Source of the DNA: Albimonas donghaensis | Lineage (GTDB): Bacteria; Pseudomonadota; Alphaproteobacteria; Rhodobacterales; Rhodobacteraceae | Direction: 5' to 3' | DNA: 64,000 nt | Assembly: GCF_900106695.1 (NCBI RefSeq) | Contig: NZ_FNMZ01000001.1 | Location: forward strand, 1-64,000 | Part shown: in pieces, positions 41,270 to 50,504 of the stretch | Numbering within the stretch: the first letter of the stretch is position 1 | How the letters are laid out: every line of letters begins with the position of its first letter | The notes under the pieces: model-generated | Told to the model about the DNA's origin: nothing | The model's database searches: none | What the model saw: the letters and a program-made list of their open reading frames with translations, nothing else | Program-made: the position numbers and the translations under genes

Positions 41270-42529
41270 ATGACGGACGACGACGCCCGCGACCTGCTGC
41301 AACGGATGCTGGAGGCCGCCATCGGCGCGGCGGATCCCGCGCGGGCGCTCGCCCGTCACCTTCCCGAAAAGCCTCGGGGGCGGTGCATCGTGGTCGGCGG
41401 CGGCAAGGCGGCCGCGTCCATGGCGAGGGCGGTGGAGCAAGCCTGGCCCGACGTCGATCTGTCCGGCGTGGTCGTGACGCGCTACGGGCACGCGACGCCC
41501 ACGGACCGGATCACGGTGCGCGAGGCGTCGCACCCGGTCCCCGACGCCGCGGCGCAGGAAGCGACGGCGGAGATCATGGCCGCGGCGCCCGAGGCCGGGG
41601 CCGACGATCTGGTGCTCGCGCTGGTTTCCGGCGGCGGCTCCTCGCTGCTCACCCTGCCGAGGCCGCCTCTCGCCCTGGACGATCTGATCGCCGTGAATCG
41701 GCTGCTTTTGTCATCCGGCCTGTCGATCTCCGAGATGAACAAGGTGCGCCGCCGCCTTTCGCAGGTGAAGGGCGGCGGTCTGGCGCGCGCCGCCGGACAG
41801 GCGCGGCTGGTCACGCTGGCGATTTCCGATGTGCCGGGCGACGATCCCGGCGCGATCGCCTCGGGGCCGACCGTGCCGGATCCGACGGCACGGGAAGACC
41901 TGTCGCATCTTGCCGCGAAGCTCGGCGGGGGGCTGCCGGAGGCGGTCGACGCGATGCTGCGCGCGCCGTCGCCGGACGCTGCGGATTTCGCGCCCGACTA
42001 CCGTCTCATCGCCACGCCCCAGGGCTCGCTTGCAGCGGCGGCGGAGGTGGCTCGGGCCGCCGGCGTGACGCCCGTGCTTCTCGGCGATGCGCTGGAGGGG
42101 GAGGCGCGCGAGGTCGGCATCGCGATGGCCGGCATCGCCAGGGCCGTGGCGCGCCACGGGACGCCCGCCCCCCCGCCCGCCGTGCTGATTTCCGGCGGCG
42201 AGACCACGGTGACCGTGGGCGACGAGGCCCCCGGGCGAGGGGGGCGCAACACCGAGTTCCTGCTGTCCCTTGCGCTCGCGCTCGATGGCCATGCCGGCAT
42301 CTCCGCGGCTGCGGTCGACACCGACGGGATCGACGGGACCGAAATCGCCGCAGGCGCGATCGCGGGCCCCGACCTTGTGAGGGACGCGGCCCGCCTTGGC
42401 ATCGATGCGCGCCGCATGCTTGAGGCGCATGACAGCTTCACGGTTTTCGAACGGCTCGGCGGTCTGGTCACGACGGGGCCCACTCTGACCAATGTGAACG
42501 ACTTCCGGGCGATCCTCATCCAAGGCTGA
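41270..42529 (+). CDS. ttuD: Glycerate 2-kinase / MOFRL-family protein (TtuD type)
   Basis: 419 residues. N-terminal DUF4147-type domain (about 1-240) with VVGGGKAAASMA, SGGGSSLLTLP, SGLSISEMNKVRRRLSQVKGGGLA and ISDVPGDDPGAIASGPT, and C-terminal MOFRL domain with SGGETTVTVGD..GRGGRNTEFLLSLA. Historically annotated as hydroxypyruvate reductase in tartrate operons, this family phosphorylates D-glycerate to 2-phosphoglycerate. Pairing with the TtuC-like dehydrogenase and an acid transporter supports a tartrate/malate-to-glycolysis route. Starts 9 bp after ttuC. Confidence 0.9.
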   Translation: MTDDDARDLLQRMLEAAIGAADPARALARHLPEKPRGRCIVVGGGKAAASMARAVEQAWPDVDLSGVVVTRYGHATPTDRITVREASHPVPDAAAQEATAEIMAAAPEAGADDLVLALVSGGGSSLLTLPRPPLALDDLIAVNRLLLSSGLSISEMNKVRRRLSQVKGGGLARAAGQARLVTLAISDVPGDDPGAIASGPTVPDPTAREDLSHLAAKLGGGLPEAVDAMLRAPSPDAADFAPDYRLIATPQGSLAAAAEVARAAGVTPVLLGDALEGEAREVGIAMAGIARAVARHGTPAPPPAVLISGGETTVTVGDEAPGRGGRNTEFLLSLALALDGHAGISAAAVDTDGIDGTEIAAGAIAGPDLVRDAARLGIDARRMLEAHDSFTVFERLGGLVTTGPTLTNVNDFRAILIQG

Positions 42530-42624
42530 ACGCGCCGGCGGGGACGCGGGCGCGCCGATCTCTCCCGCCGGCTCGCGGTCGAACCGGGCGCCGTCATCCG
42601 GCGCCTGGCGCTCCGGCGTCGCGC

Positions 42625-44169
42625 TCAGCCCTGGGCGGCGATGCGGGCCACCTCGGCCTTCACCACCTTGCCGCCGGAGTTCTTCGGCAGGCTCTCCATC
42701 ACGAACCAGCGCGAGGGGACCTTGTAGCTCGCCAGTTCGGCGCGGCAGCGGGCCTTCAGGTCATCGACCCCGTCGCCGTCGCGCAGGACCAGCGCGGCGC
42801 AGACTTCCTCGCCCAGTTCGGCATGCGGCAGGGGGAAGACGCAGGCCTCGGCGACCTCCTCCATGCCCTGCAGGGTCTGCTCGATCTCCTGCGGGTAGAT
42901 GTTCACGCCGCCGCGGTTGATCATGTCCTTCGCCCGGCCCCGCAGGGTCAGATACCCGTCCGCGTCCAGCGCGCCGAGATCGCCGGGATAGAACCAGCCG
43001 TCGCGGAACGCGGTCGCCGACGCCTCCGGGTCCCGGAAGAAGCTGTCGGCCACGCCGGGGCCGCGATAGCGCACCATGCCGGTTTCGCCCGCGGGCAGGG
43101 GCCTGTGGTCCGGGCCCACGATCTCGACCTCGACCCGGAAGGACGGCCGCCCGACGCTCTCGGGCCGGATCTCCTGATCCTGGGGGGGGAGGACCGAGAC
43201 GCCGCCCCCCTCGGTCGAGGCGTAGTATTCGTAGTAGTTGGGCGTGATCTTCGCGCGCACCTGCTCGCGCTCATGCCGGTGCAGGGGCGAGCCGGACGAG
43301 ATCAGCAGACGCAGGCCGCGGAACGACGCCTGCACCTCTTCGGGCAGGTCGAGCAGCCGCCGCAGCAGGGTGGGCACGAGGAACACGCCGTTGGCGCGGG
43401 TGCGCGCGATCTCGGCGGCCAGCGCCTCGGGCGAATAAGGAGGCGGGCAGAGCACGAGGGTCGAGCCCAGCACGATCTGCGACAGCGAAAAGGTGCGCCC
43501 GCCGCCGAAATAGAGCGGCGTGGCGGTCATGAACCGGTCGTAGGCGTTGAAGGTCAGCGACACGGTCTGCGACATGAACCGCGCGAACATCCGCTCATGC
43601 GTCACCATCGGACCGGTCGGCCGCCCGGTGGTCCCGGAGGACAGCGACACCAGCAGCGGAAGGTCCGGACCACTAGCCAGGGGCGCGTCGTCCTGCGCCG
43701 CCATCACCGCCGCATCCCAGGCCGGGTCGACGCGCATGACCGTCTCGCGGTCCACCGGGGCGATCGGTGAGTCGGACAGTACCAGCCGCGGCTTGAAGAA
43801 CGCGACGAGGCGCGTGCGCTCGACCTCGCTCCAGCGCGCGTCCATCGGCAGGGACATGGCGCCGATCCGCGCCAGCGCGAAGAGCACGAACAGCGTGCGG
43901 GGCGAATCCTCGAGCGAGACGCCGACCAGGTCGCCGGCGCGCACGCCGGTGTCGACGAGATGCCGGGCATGACGGCGGACTTCGCGCGCAAAATCCTCGT
44001 AAGTCCATTCCCGATCATGGAAAACCAGAGCCGTGTGACCGGCGCGCGTGCGGGCGTGCACGTCGAGAATCCCCGCGAGATTGCCCGAATCCATTCCCCG
44101 CGCCGGCGTCCCGCGCCCTGTCGTGGCCGGGGAGCCAGGGGTGGCCGAACCTGCGCCTGCGTCGTTCAT
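42625..44169 (-). CDS. AMP-dependent acyl-CoA synthetase/ligase
   Basis: 514 residues of the ANL superfamily. The phosphate loop is LSSGTTGRPTGPMVTH near residue 155, where the usual PKG Lys is Thr. Further motifs are YASTEGGG, YRGPGV, DLGALDADGYLTLRGRAKDMINRGGVNIYPQEIE and the C-terminal catalytic Lys in PKNSGGKVVKAEV. It activates a carboxylic acid to the acyl-CoA via acyl-adenylate. It is divergent from the second TAXI-TRAP operon, which likely imports its substrate. The cytoplasmic product would feed the acyl-CoA dehydrogenases encoded downstream (inference). Confidence 0.92.
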   Translation of the reverse strand: MNDAGAGSATPGSPATTGRGTPARGMDSGNLAGILDVHARTRAGHTALVFHDREWTYEDFAREVRRHARHLVDTGVRAGDLVGVSLEDSPRTLFVLFALARIGAMSLPMDARWSEVERTRLVAFFKPRLVLSDSPIAPVDRETVMRVDPAWDAAVMAAQDDAPLASGPDLPLLVSLSSGTTGRPTGPMVTHERMFARFMSQTVSLTFNAYDRFMTATPLYFGGGRTFSLSQIVLGSTLVLCPPPYSPEALAAEIARTRANGVFLVPTLLRRLLDLPEEVQASFRGLRLLISSGSPLHRHEREQVRAKITPNYYEYYASTEGGGVSVLPPQDQEIRPESVGRPSFRVEVEIVGPDHRPLPAGETGMVRYRGPGVADSFFRDPEASATAFRDGWFYPGDLGALDADGYLTLRGRAKDMINRGGVNIYPQEIEQTLQGMEEVAEACVFPLPHAELGEEVCAALVLRDGDGVDDLKARCRAELASYKVPSRWFVMESLPKNSGGKVVKAEVARIAAQG

Positions 44170-44370
44170 GTAGCTCCTCCGGAGCGGGGGCGAGACCGGA
44201 GCCGCGCCGCCGCCTGTATCAAAGATGGGCCTAAACTTGACTTATCATTGACACAGCTTGCCAGGTTCAGCAACAACGTCTGGACAAAGAGCTTCGCAAG
44301 GGGCCGGGAGTATTGGACGAGAGGCGCGCGCAGCCGGCGTGGAGCCCATGAACAGCGACAGGGACGAGCG

Positions 44371-45339
44371 ATGAAAACGACCTTTCGAATGATGGCGGCC
44401 GCGGCCGCGCTGGCGACCGCGGGCGCCGCCCCCGCCTTTGCGCAGGACACTTTCGTGCGCATCGGCTCGGGCCTCGCGGGCACCTATCCCGTGGTCGGCG
44501 CCAAGATCGCCGACCTGATCAACGCCAATATCGAGGGCGTCCACGCGACCACCGTCGCCGGCGGCACCGAGGCGAATTTCGCCCTGATGGCGCAGGGCGA
44601 GGTCGACATGATGCTGACCTACTCGTTCCTCTCGCCCATCGTGCAGCGCGGCGAAGGCTCGCTGGGCGTGCCCACCCCGCAGGCCCGCCACCTGATGACG
44701 CTCTACGGCGCGCTGTTCCAGCCGGCGGCGACCACGGGCTCGGGGCTCACCTCGCTCGATCAACTCGACGACGGCGAATACCGGGTCTGGGGCGCCAACA
44801 AGACCTCGATCTTCTATCCGATGATCGTGGCCGCGCTGGAGGCCAACGGGACCTCGTTCGAGGCGATCGAGGCGGCCGGCGGCGTGATCGAGGAGATCGG
44901 CTACGGCGACGAGGCCGGCGCCATGCAGGACGGCCGGCTCGACGTGGGCTTCTTCTCCGGGCCCGCGCCCTATTCGCTGCTGATGCAGGTCGAGAACGAG
45001 CCCGGGATCACGCTGCTGGGCTTCTCGCCCGAGGCGGCCGCGAAATACGCCGACCTTCTGCCCGGCGCGTCCTCCGGCGTGGTGCCGGCGGGCACCTACG
45101 AGGGGCAGGCCGAGGATGTGACCGTCCCCTACGTCTCCAACGAGCTGGTGGTCAGCGCCGATCTCGACGAGGCGCTGGTCTACAAGATCACCCAGGTGCT
45201 GGTGGAGCATCATGCGGAGTTCCACGACCTGTTCGCCGGCGCGGACGAGATCAGCCCCGAGATCATGCTGAAGAACAAGGCGATCGAGGTGCATCCCGGC
45301 GCCGCGAAATACTACGCGGAAGCCGGCATCTCCGAGTGA
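44371..45339 (+). CDS. TAXI-family TRAP substrate-binding protein
   Basis: 322 residues with a signal peptide (about 1-24, ending PAFAQ) and the TAXI mature start FVRIGSGLAGTYPVVGAKIADLIN. Middle motifs include TTVAGGTEANFALMAQGEVDM, DGEYRVWGANKTSIFYPMIVAALEANG and the C-terminal HPGAAKYYAEAGI. It binds an organic acid or amino acid in the periplasm for the fused permease encoded 208 bp downstream. Intact and exactly as long as the interrupted paralogue at 37987-38955. First gene of a catabolic operon. Confidence 0.92.
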   Translation: MKTTFRMMAAAAALATAGAAPAFAQDTFVRIGSGLAGTYPVVGAKIADLINANIEGVHATTVAGGTEANFALMAQGEVDMMLTYSFLSPIVQRGEGSLGVPTPQARHLMTLYGALFQPAATTGSGLTSLDQLDDGEYRVWGANKTSIFYPMIVAALEANGTSFEAIEAAGGVIEEIGYGDEAGAMQDGRLDVGFFSGPAPYSLLMQVENEPGITLLGFSPEAAAKYADLLPGASSGVVPAGTYEGQAEDVTVPYVSNELVVSADLDEALVYKITQVLVEHHAEFHDLFAGADEISPEIMLKNKAIEVHPGAAKYYAEAGISE

Positions 45340-45345
45340 CGCCGC

Positions 45346-45377
45346 GGGGGCGCGCGGCGGTCTCGCCGCGCGCCCCC
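45346..45377 (+). terminator. Attenuator-like hairpin between TAXI binding-protein and permease genes
   Basis: A perfect 14-bp stem (GGGGGCGCGCGGCG/CGCCGCGCGCCCCC) with loop GTCT, 6 bp after the stop. Confidence 0.65.
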
Positions 45378-45547
45378 CGTCGCCCCCGCCTGGCGGCGGA
45401 GCGGTCCGCCCGCGCCGCCGCTCCCGGCCCGGCCTTCGTCCGGGGCGCGGCCTCGCCGCCCTCGATCCCTTCGCCTGACGGCGGCGCCCGTCGCCGCCCC
45501 GGCCTCGCCGCGCCGCCGCGCGATCGCTTCGGAGCTCCAGCCCTTCC

Positions 45548-47875
45548 ATGACCGCGACCCCGCGATCCGCGTTCCAGGCGCTTTCCGGCGAGGCGTCCGC
45601 GCCCCTGCGGATCACCGCCTTCCTGATCGGCGTGCTGGCCACGCTTTTCGCCATGATCCACCTCTATGCCGGGATCTACGGCGCGCCGCCGGCGATGCTG
45701 TTCCGCATGGTGCATCTGTGCCTGGCGCTGGCGCTGGTGTTCCTCGCCTTTCCGCTGCGCCGCGGCTGGGCGGATCCGTGGAACGCCTGGACCATCCTCG
45801 ACGCGGTTTTCCTCGCCGCGTCGCTCTGGCTGATCTGGTACTACGTCACGACCATCGACGGCTGGGCCCTGCGCCAGGTGATCATGTCGGACGCGGACCT
45901 GTTCGCGGCCTTCGCCACGCTGTTCCTGGTGGCGGAGGCGGTGCGGCGCACGCTGGGGCCGATCATCCTGATCGTGGCGGGGTTCTTCGTGTGCCACGCG
46001 CTGTTCGCCGACCATTTTCCGGGCCTGTTCTACGGCCCGCCCGCACGGCCGCTGACGCTGCTGCGCGCGCTGGTGGTGGGCGACGGCGGGATCTTCGGCG
46101 CGCCGATCGCGGTGATGGCGCAATATGTCGTGCTGTTCATCCTGTTCGGCCAGCTTCTGGCGGTGGTGGGCGTGGGCGACTTCTTCCTGCGGCTCGCCTT
46201 CTCGCTGTTCGGGCATCGCACCGGGGGGCCGGCCAAGGCCTCGGTGATCTCGTCGGGGCTGATGGGGATGCTTTCGGGTTCGGCCATCGGCAACGTGCTG
46301 ACCACGGGCGCCTTCACCATCCCGCTGATGCGCCGGCTGGGTTACCGTCCCGCCTTCGCGGCGGGGACCGAGGCCGCGGCCTCCACCGGGGGCATGATCA
46401 TGCCCCCGGTGATGGGCGCCATCGCCTTCATCATGGCCGAGTTCCTGGGCATGGAATATGTCGAGATCGTCATCGCCGCGATCATCCCTGCGGCGCTCTA
46501 TTTCCTGGTGATCTTCCTCGCCGTGCATTTCGAGGCGAAGCGCACCGGCCTGGGCGCGCTGCCCCGGGACCGGCTGCCGGTGTTCCGCACGGTGATGCGG
46601 CGCGAGGGCTATCTGCTGTTCCCCATGGCGCTGATCGTGGGCGGGCTGACGGCGGGGTTCTCCATCGTGCTGGTCGCGGTGATCGCTCTGGCGGGGACCT
46701 TCGTGATGGGCTTCGCGCGCCGCGCCACCTGGCCGACCCCGATCCGGCTGATGGAGGCGATGGAGGGCGCGGCCCGCGCCACCGCCTCGCTGTCGGCGAC
46801 GGCCGCGGCGGCGGGCGTGATCATCGGCGCGATCTTCGCCACCGGGCTCAGCTACCAGGTCACGCAGGGCGCGATCTCGGTCGCGGGCGACCATCTGTGG
46901 CTGCTGCTGCTGATGAGCGGGCTGATGGCCATCGTGCTGGGCATGGGGATGACCTCCTCGGCGGTCTACATCACCATGGTCGCGACCGTGATCCCGATCC
47001 TGCGGGCGGCGGGGGTGCCGGACATCGCGGCGCATATGTTCGCGCTCTATTTCGGCGTCGTCTCCAACATCACGCCGCCCATCGCGCTGGCGGCCTTCGC
47101 CGCGGCGCCGATCGCGGGGGCGAATCCGCTGGCCGCATCGGTCGAGGCCGCCAAGCTCGGCGTCGCGGCCTTCGTGATCCCGGTGATGTTCGTCTACCAG
47201 CCGGCGCTGCTGATGATCGGCGATCCGCTGACCATCATCTGGTCGACGGCGACCGCGGCCATCGGCCTGTCGGCGCTGGCGGCGGCCTTCGTGGGCTATC
47301 TGTTCGCGCCGCTGTCGACGCCGGCGCGCATGGCCATGACGGCCGGCGCCTTCCTGATGATCGCGCCGGAACGCGCGACCGACCTCGGCGGGCTCGCCGT
47401 GGTCGGGGCGGCGGTGCTGCTCGACCACCGCTTCGCCGCCCGCCGCGCCGCGCGACGGGCCGTGCGACGGGCCGCCCCCGTCGCCCAAGCGCCGGCCGGC
47501 GGCGCATCCGGGCCCGCGCCCGCGCCGACCGGGCTTCTCGCCCGTCTCGCCGCCAGCCGCCTGCGCCGCGCCGCGGCCGAGGACGGGGGCGAGCCCGGCG
47601 CCGGCCCCGCCGGGCTCGACGCGCTGGCCCGGGTCGCCGACGCCCCTGGCGGCGTGGCCGAACATCCGGGCCGCTCGCTCTGGCTCGGCTGGGGGGTGCT
47701 GGCGCTCTTCGCCACGGCGGTGGAGCTTCTGGGCCGCGCCCATCTCCAGTCCCGCGACCCCGTTCTCTGGCTGGTGGCGATGGCCGTGCTCTCGGCCCTG
47801 CTGGTGGCGATGTCGGCCCTGGTCCTCGGCCTCGCCCGTCGCCGCGCCGCGCCCATGGGAGCGTCCGCCGCATGA
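45548..47875 (+). CDS. TAXI-type TRAP transporter fused permease with C-terminal extension
   Basis: 775 residues. The 4TM/12TM fusion core spans about 20-635: FSLFGHRTGGPAKASVISSGLMGMLSGSAIGNVLTTGAFTIP, EAAASTGGMIMPPVMGAIAFIMAEF and SNITPPIALAAFAAAPIAG. After the usual end (AAFVGYLFAPLS...) about 135 extra residues follow: an Ala/Arg-rich linker and two further hydrophobic helices (WLGWGVLALFATAVELLG and LWLVAMAVLSALLVAMSALVLG). That tail is unusual for the family. It is coupled by a 4-bp overlap to the acyl-CoA dehydrogenase gene. Transported substrate unknown. Confidence 0.92.
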   Translation: MTATPRSAFQALSGEASAPLRITAFLIGVLATLFAMIHLYAGIYGAPPAMLFRMVHLCLALALVFLAFPLRRGWADPWNAWTILDAVFLAASLWLIWYYVTTIDGWALRQVIMSDADLFAAFATLFLVAEAVRRTLGPIILIVAGFFVCHALFADHFPGLFYGPPARPLTLLRALVVGDGGIFGAPIAVMAQYVVLFILFGQLLAVVGVGDFFLRLAFSLFGHRTGGPAKASVISSGLMGMLSGSAIGNVLTTGAFTIPLMRRLGYRPAFAAGTEAAASTGGMIMPPVMGAIAFIMAEFLGMEYVEIVIAAIIPAALYFLVIFLAVHFEAKRTGLGALPRDRLPVFRTVMRREGYLLFPMALIVGGLTAGFSIVLVAVIALAGTFVMGFARRATWPTPIRLMEAMEGAARATASLSATAAAAGVIIGAIFATGLSYQVTQGAISVAGDHLWLLLLMSGLMAIVLGMGMTSSAVYITMVATVIPILRAAGVPDIAAHMFALYFGVVSNITPPIALAAFAAAPIAGANPLAASVEAAKLGVAAFVIPVMFVYQPALLMIGDPLTIIWSTATAAIGLSALAAAFVGYLFAPLSTPARMAMTAGAFLMIAPERATDLGGLAVVGAAVLLDHRFAARRAARRAVRRAAPVAQAPAGGASGPAPAPTGLLARLAASRLRRAAAEDGGEPGAGPAGLDALARVADAPGGVAEHPGRSLWLGWGVLALFATAVELLGRAHLQSRDPVLWLVAMAVLSALLVAMSALVLGLARRRAAPMGASAA

Positions 47876-49017
47876 TCGATTTCCAGCCCGACGACGAACA
47901 GCTCGCCATTCTGGAGACGGTCGACCGCTTCATGGCCCGCCGCCTTCCGCCCGAAGAGCAACGCCGCCGCGACGAGGGCCATGCGCCCCCCTACGACCTC
48001 CTGCCCGAGATGGGCGCGCTCGGCCTGCTCGGCCTGCCGTTCCCGGCCGCGTTCGGCGGGCTGGAGGCCGACTGGCGCACCGTCGCCCTGGTGCAGGAGC
48101 GGATGGGCCTGCGCGGGCGCATGGCCGCCTCGATCTTCAACCGGGTGATCGGCTTCGGCGGCATGTCGCTGATGACCTATGGCAGTCCCGCCCAGCGCGA
48201 GGCGTTCCTGCCGGGCCTGATCGCGGGAGAGCTGCTGTTCGCCCTCGCCCTGACCGAGGCCGACGCCGGCTCCGACGCGGCGGGGGTGAAGCTGAAGGCC
48301 GCGCGCACCGCGTCGGGCTGGCGGCTGAACGGGCGAAAGACCTGGATCTCGGACGCGCAGGGCGCCAGCCACCTGGTCACCATCGCGCGCACCGATCCCG
48401 AGGCGTCCCGCCATGCCGGCATCTCGGCCCTGCTGGTCCCCACCGACGCGCCGGGCCTGTCGATGACCCCGATCCCCAAGCTGGGCAACAACTGCATGCC
48501 GAGTTTCGAGGTCTTCTACGACAATGTGGACGTCGGCGAGGACGCGCTGATGGGGGCGGAGGGGCAGGGCTTCGCCGCCATGTCCCAGACGCTGAAATAC
48601 GGGCGCGGGGGGCTCGCCGCCTCCTGCGTCGGCGCGGCGCAGCGGGCGGTGGACCTGGCGCTGGCCCATGCGAAGGAACGGGTGCAGTTCGGCCGGCCCA
48701 TCGGCGCCTTCCAGGCCGTGCAGCACCGGCTGGCGGACATGCAGATGCGCGTCGACCAGGCGCGCCTCGCGTGCTGGCATCTGGCCTGGCTGATCGCCAC
48801 GGGGCGGGATTCGACGCGTGAGGCGTCGCAGGCCAAGGTCATCGCCTCCGAGGCGCTGCAATACGCGACCCATCACGGAATGCAGATCCTCGCCTCGGCC
48901 GGCTACGCGGCCGAAAGCGAGATGGGCCGGCTGTGGCGCGACGCGCGGCTGTTCTCCTTCGGCGAGGGCGCCAACGAGATCCAGCGCAGCCTGATCGCGC
49001 GGAGCATGGGGCTGTGA
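47872..49017 (+). CDS. Acyl-CoA dehydrogenase
   Basis: 381 residues, the standard ACAD length. N-terminal helices (DDEQLAILETVDRFMARRL), FAD/substrate-binding ALTEADAGSDAAGVKLKA and GRKTWISDAQGA (middle domain), QFGRPIGAFQAVQHRLADM and C-terminal GEGANEIQRSLIARSMG. It introduces a double bond into an acyl-CoA with electron-transfer flavoprotein as acceptor. It follows the TRAP permease with a 4-bp overlap and overlaps the MmgE/PrpD gene start, so the transported acid is probably degraded as a CoA thioester. Confidence 0.92.
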   Translation: MIDFQPDDEQLAILETVDRFMARRLPPEEQRRRDEGHAPPYDLLPEMGALGLLGLPFPAAFGGLEADWRTVALVQERMGLRGRMAASIFNRVIGFGGMSLMTYGSPAQREAFLPGLIAGELLFALALTEADAGSDAAGVKLKAARTASGWRLNGRKTWISDAQGASHLVTIARTDPEASRHAGISALLVPTDAPGLSMTPIPKLGNNCMPSFEVFYDNVDVGEDALMGAEGQGFAAMSQTLKYGRGGLAASCVGAAQRAVDLALAHAKERVQFGRPIGAFQAVQHRLADMQMRVDQARLACWHLAWLIATGRDSTREASQAKVIASEALQYATHHGMQILASAGYAAESEMGRLWRDARLFSFGEGANEIQRSLIARSMGL

Positions 49018-50489
49018 GCGATCCGGCCCCGCCCCCGTCTCCGGCTTCGCCCCCGTTCCCGGCCCCGCCCCCGTTCCCGGCCCCGCCCCCGGCCCCGGCC
49101 CCGCCCCCGGCCCCGGCCCCGCCCCCGGCCCCGGCCCTCGCGCGCCGCATCGGCGCCTTCGCCGCCGGCCTGGCCTGGGCGGATCTGACCCCCGCCCGCC
49201 GGACCAGGGCGGCCCTGTGCTATGTCGACTTCCTGTCCCTCGCCGCCGCCGGCGCGACCCTGCCGGAGGCCGCCCCCGCCGCCAGCCTCGCCGAGGACGG
49301 CCCGGTCCGCGTCCCCGGCCTGGACCGGGGGCTGTCGGCCTCCGGCGCTATGGTGGCGCTGGGCTATCTGGGCGCGCTGCTGCAACTGCATGACGGCTTC
49401 GGGCGCGGCGGCAACCACCCCTCGTCCGCCATCGTGCCGGCGGCGCATGTCGCGGGCCGCGGCAAGCCGATGCGGGAGATCCTGACCGCCCTGGCGCTGG
49501 GCTACGAGGTCGCCAACCGGCTTTCGGCCGCGACCCATCCCGAGCAGAGCCTGCGCGGCGCCGCCCCCACCGCCACCATGGGCGCCATCGGCGCGGCGGC
49601 GGCCTGCGGGCGGCTGATGGGCCTCGACGCCGAGGCGCTTGGGCGCGCCGTCGCCATCGCCGCGGTGACCGCTCCGGTCGCGGCCTATGAGGCGCTGCGG
49701 CTGCATGGCTCGGCGGTTCCCTTCCATGGCGGGCTGGCGGCCCGGGCGGGATACGAGGCGGCCCGCCTCGCGGCCCATGGCCTCGACGGCGGGTCGACGG
49801 TGCTGGAAGGGCGGCCCGGCGCCGACGGCCTGCTGACCCTGCTCGCGGGGCGCGCCGCGCCGACGCCGGACCCGGCCGGCTGGGCGGGAGAGACGCTCGA
49901 CCTGGTGTTCTTCAAGCCCGTCCCCGGCTGCCGTCATGTCCAGCCGGCGGTCGAGGCCGCGCTGGATCTGCGCGCCGGGCTGCCCGACGACCCCGACCGG
50001 ATCGCGGCGGTGGAGATCGAGACCTACCCCCTCGCGCTCGCCTTCGCCGCCGCCCCCGATGCGCGCGACGAGCTCTACGACCGGTTGATGAGCGTGCCGT
50101 GGTGCGTCGCCTCGACCCTTCTGCGCGGCCCGCTTTCGCCCGGGCTGCTGGCCCGCCCGACGGACGCGGCGCTGCACGCGTTGACCGCCCGCACTGCCAT
50201 GCGCGCGGCCGAGCCCTTCGTCGCGGACTATCCCGACGCGCTGGGCGCGCGGGTGACGGTCCGGCTCGTCGACGGCGCGCGGCTGAGCGCCGAGCGGCGG
50301 CTCGCCTACGGTTCCGCCGCCGACCCGACCCTGCTGACCCCTCCCGGCGGCCATCTCACGCCGCTGGACCGCGCCGGGCTGCTCGCCCGGGCGGAACGCT
50401 TCCTGGTCCCCGTCTGGGGGGCCGGACCCACCCGAAGCCTGATCGACGACGCGCTCGCGCCCTGCGGCGCCGCCGTCGCGGGCGCCTGA
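49014..50489 (+). CDS. MmgE/PrpD family protein with Pro-rich N-terminal leader
   Basis: 491 residues from GTG 49014, whose GTGA overlaps the previous stop. Residues about 4-43 are a Pro/Ala repeat (PAPPP units) from an 18-bp tandem repeat. The family domain begins at ALARRIGAFAAGLAWADL and includes GFGRGGNHPSSAIVPAA, GYEVANRLSAATHPEQSLRG and FFKPVPGCRHVQPAVEAAL. MmgE/PrpD enzymes include 2-methylcitrate dehydratase, aconitate isomerase-like and related dehydratases; the exact reaction here is unknown. No other start codon lies between the GTG and the domain, so the leader is probably translated. Confidence 0.85.
   Translation: MSDPAPPPSPASPPFPAPPPFPAPPPAPAPPPAPAPPPAPALARRIGAFAAGLAWADLTPARRTRAALCYVDFLSLAAAGATLPEAAPAASLAEDGPVRVPGLDRGLSASGAMVALGYLGALLQLHDGFGRGGNHPSSAIVPAAHVAGRGKPMREILTALALGYEVANRLSAATHPEQSLRGAAPTATMGAIGAAAACGRLMGLDAEALGRAVAIAAVTAPVAAYEALRLHGSAVPFHGGLAARAGYEAARLAAHGLDGGSTVLEGRPGADGLLTLLAGRAAPTPDPAGWAGETLDLVFFKPVPGCRHVQPAVEAALDLRAGLPDDPDRIAAVEIETYPLALAFAAAPDARDELYDRLMSVPWCVASTLLRGPLSPGLLARPTDAALHALTARTAMRAAEPFVADYPDALGARVTVRLVDGARLSAERRLAYGSAADPTLLTPPGGHLTPLDRAGLLARAERFLVPVWGAGPTRSLIDDALAPCGAAVAGA
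49040..49138 (+). repeat. In-frame 18-bp tandem repeat encoding a Pro/Ala leader
   Basis: Five or so units of 18 bp: two of the type GTTCCCGGCCCCGCCCCC and about three of the type GGCCCCGGCCCCGCCCCC. They encode six-residue repeats such as FPAPPP and APAPPP at the start of the MmgE/PrpD protein. Confidence 0.8.
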
Positions 50490-50504
50490 TCAAGGACGAG
50501 ACCC

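Noticed and set aside
45263-47743. Very long minus-strand reading frame (over 800 codons) antisense to the TAXI permease
   Set aside because: Composition is Arg/Gly/His-rich and mirrors the permease codons; no protein features or ribosome site.
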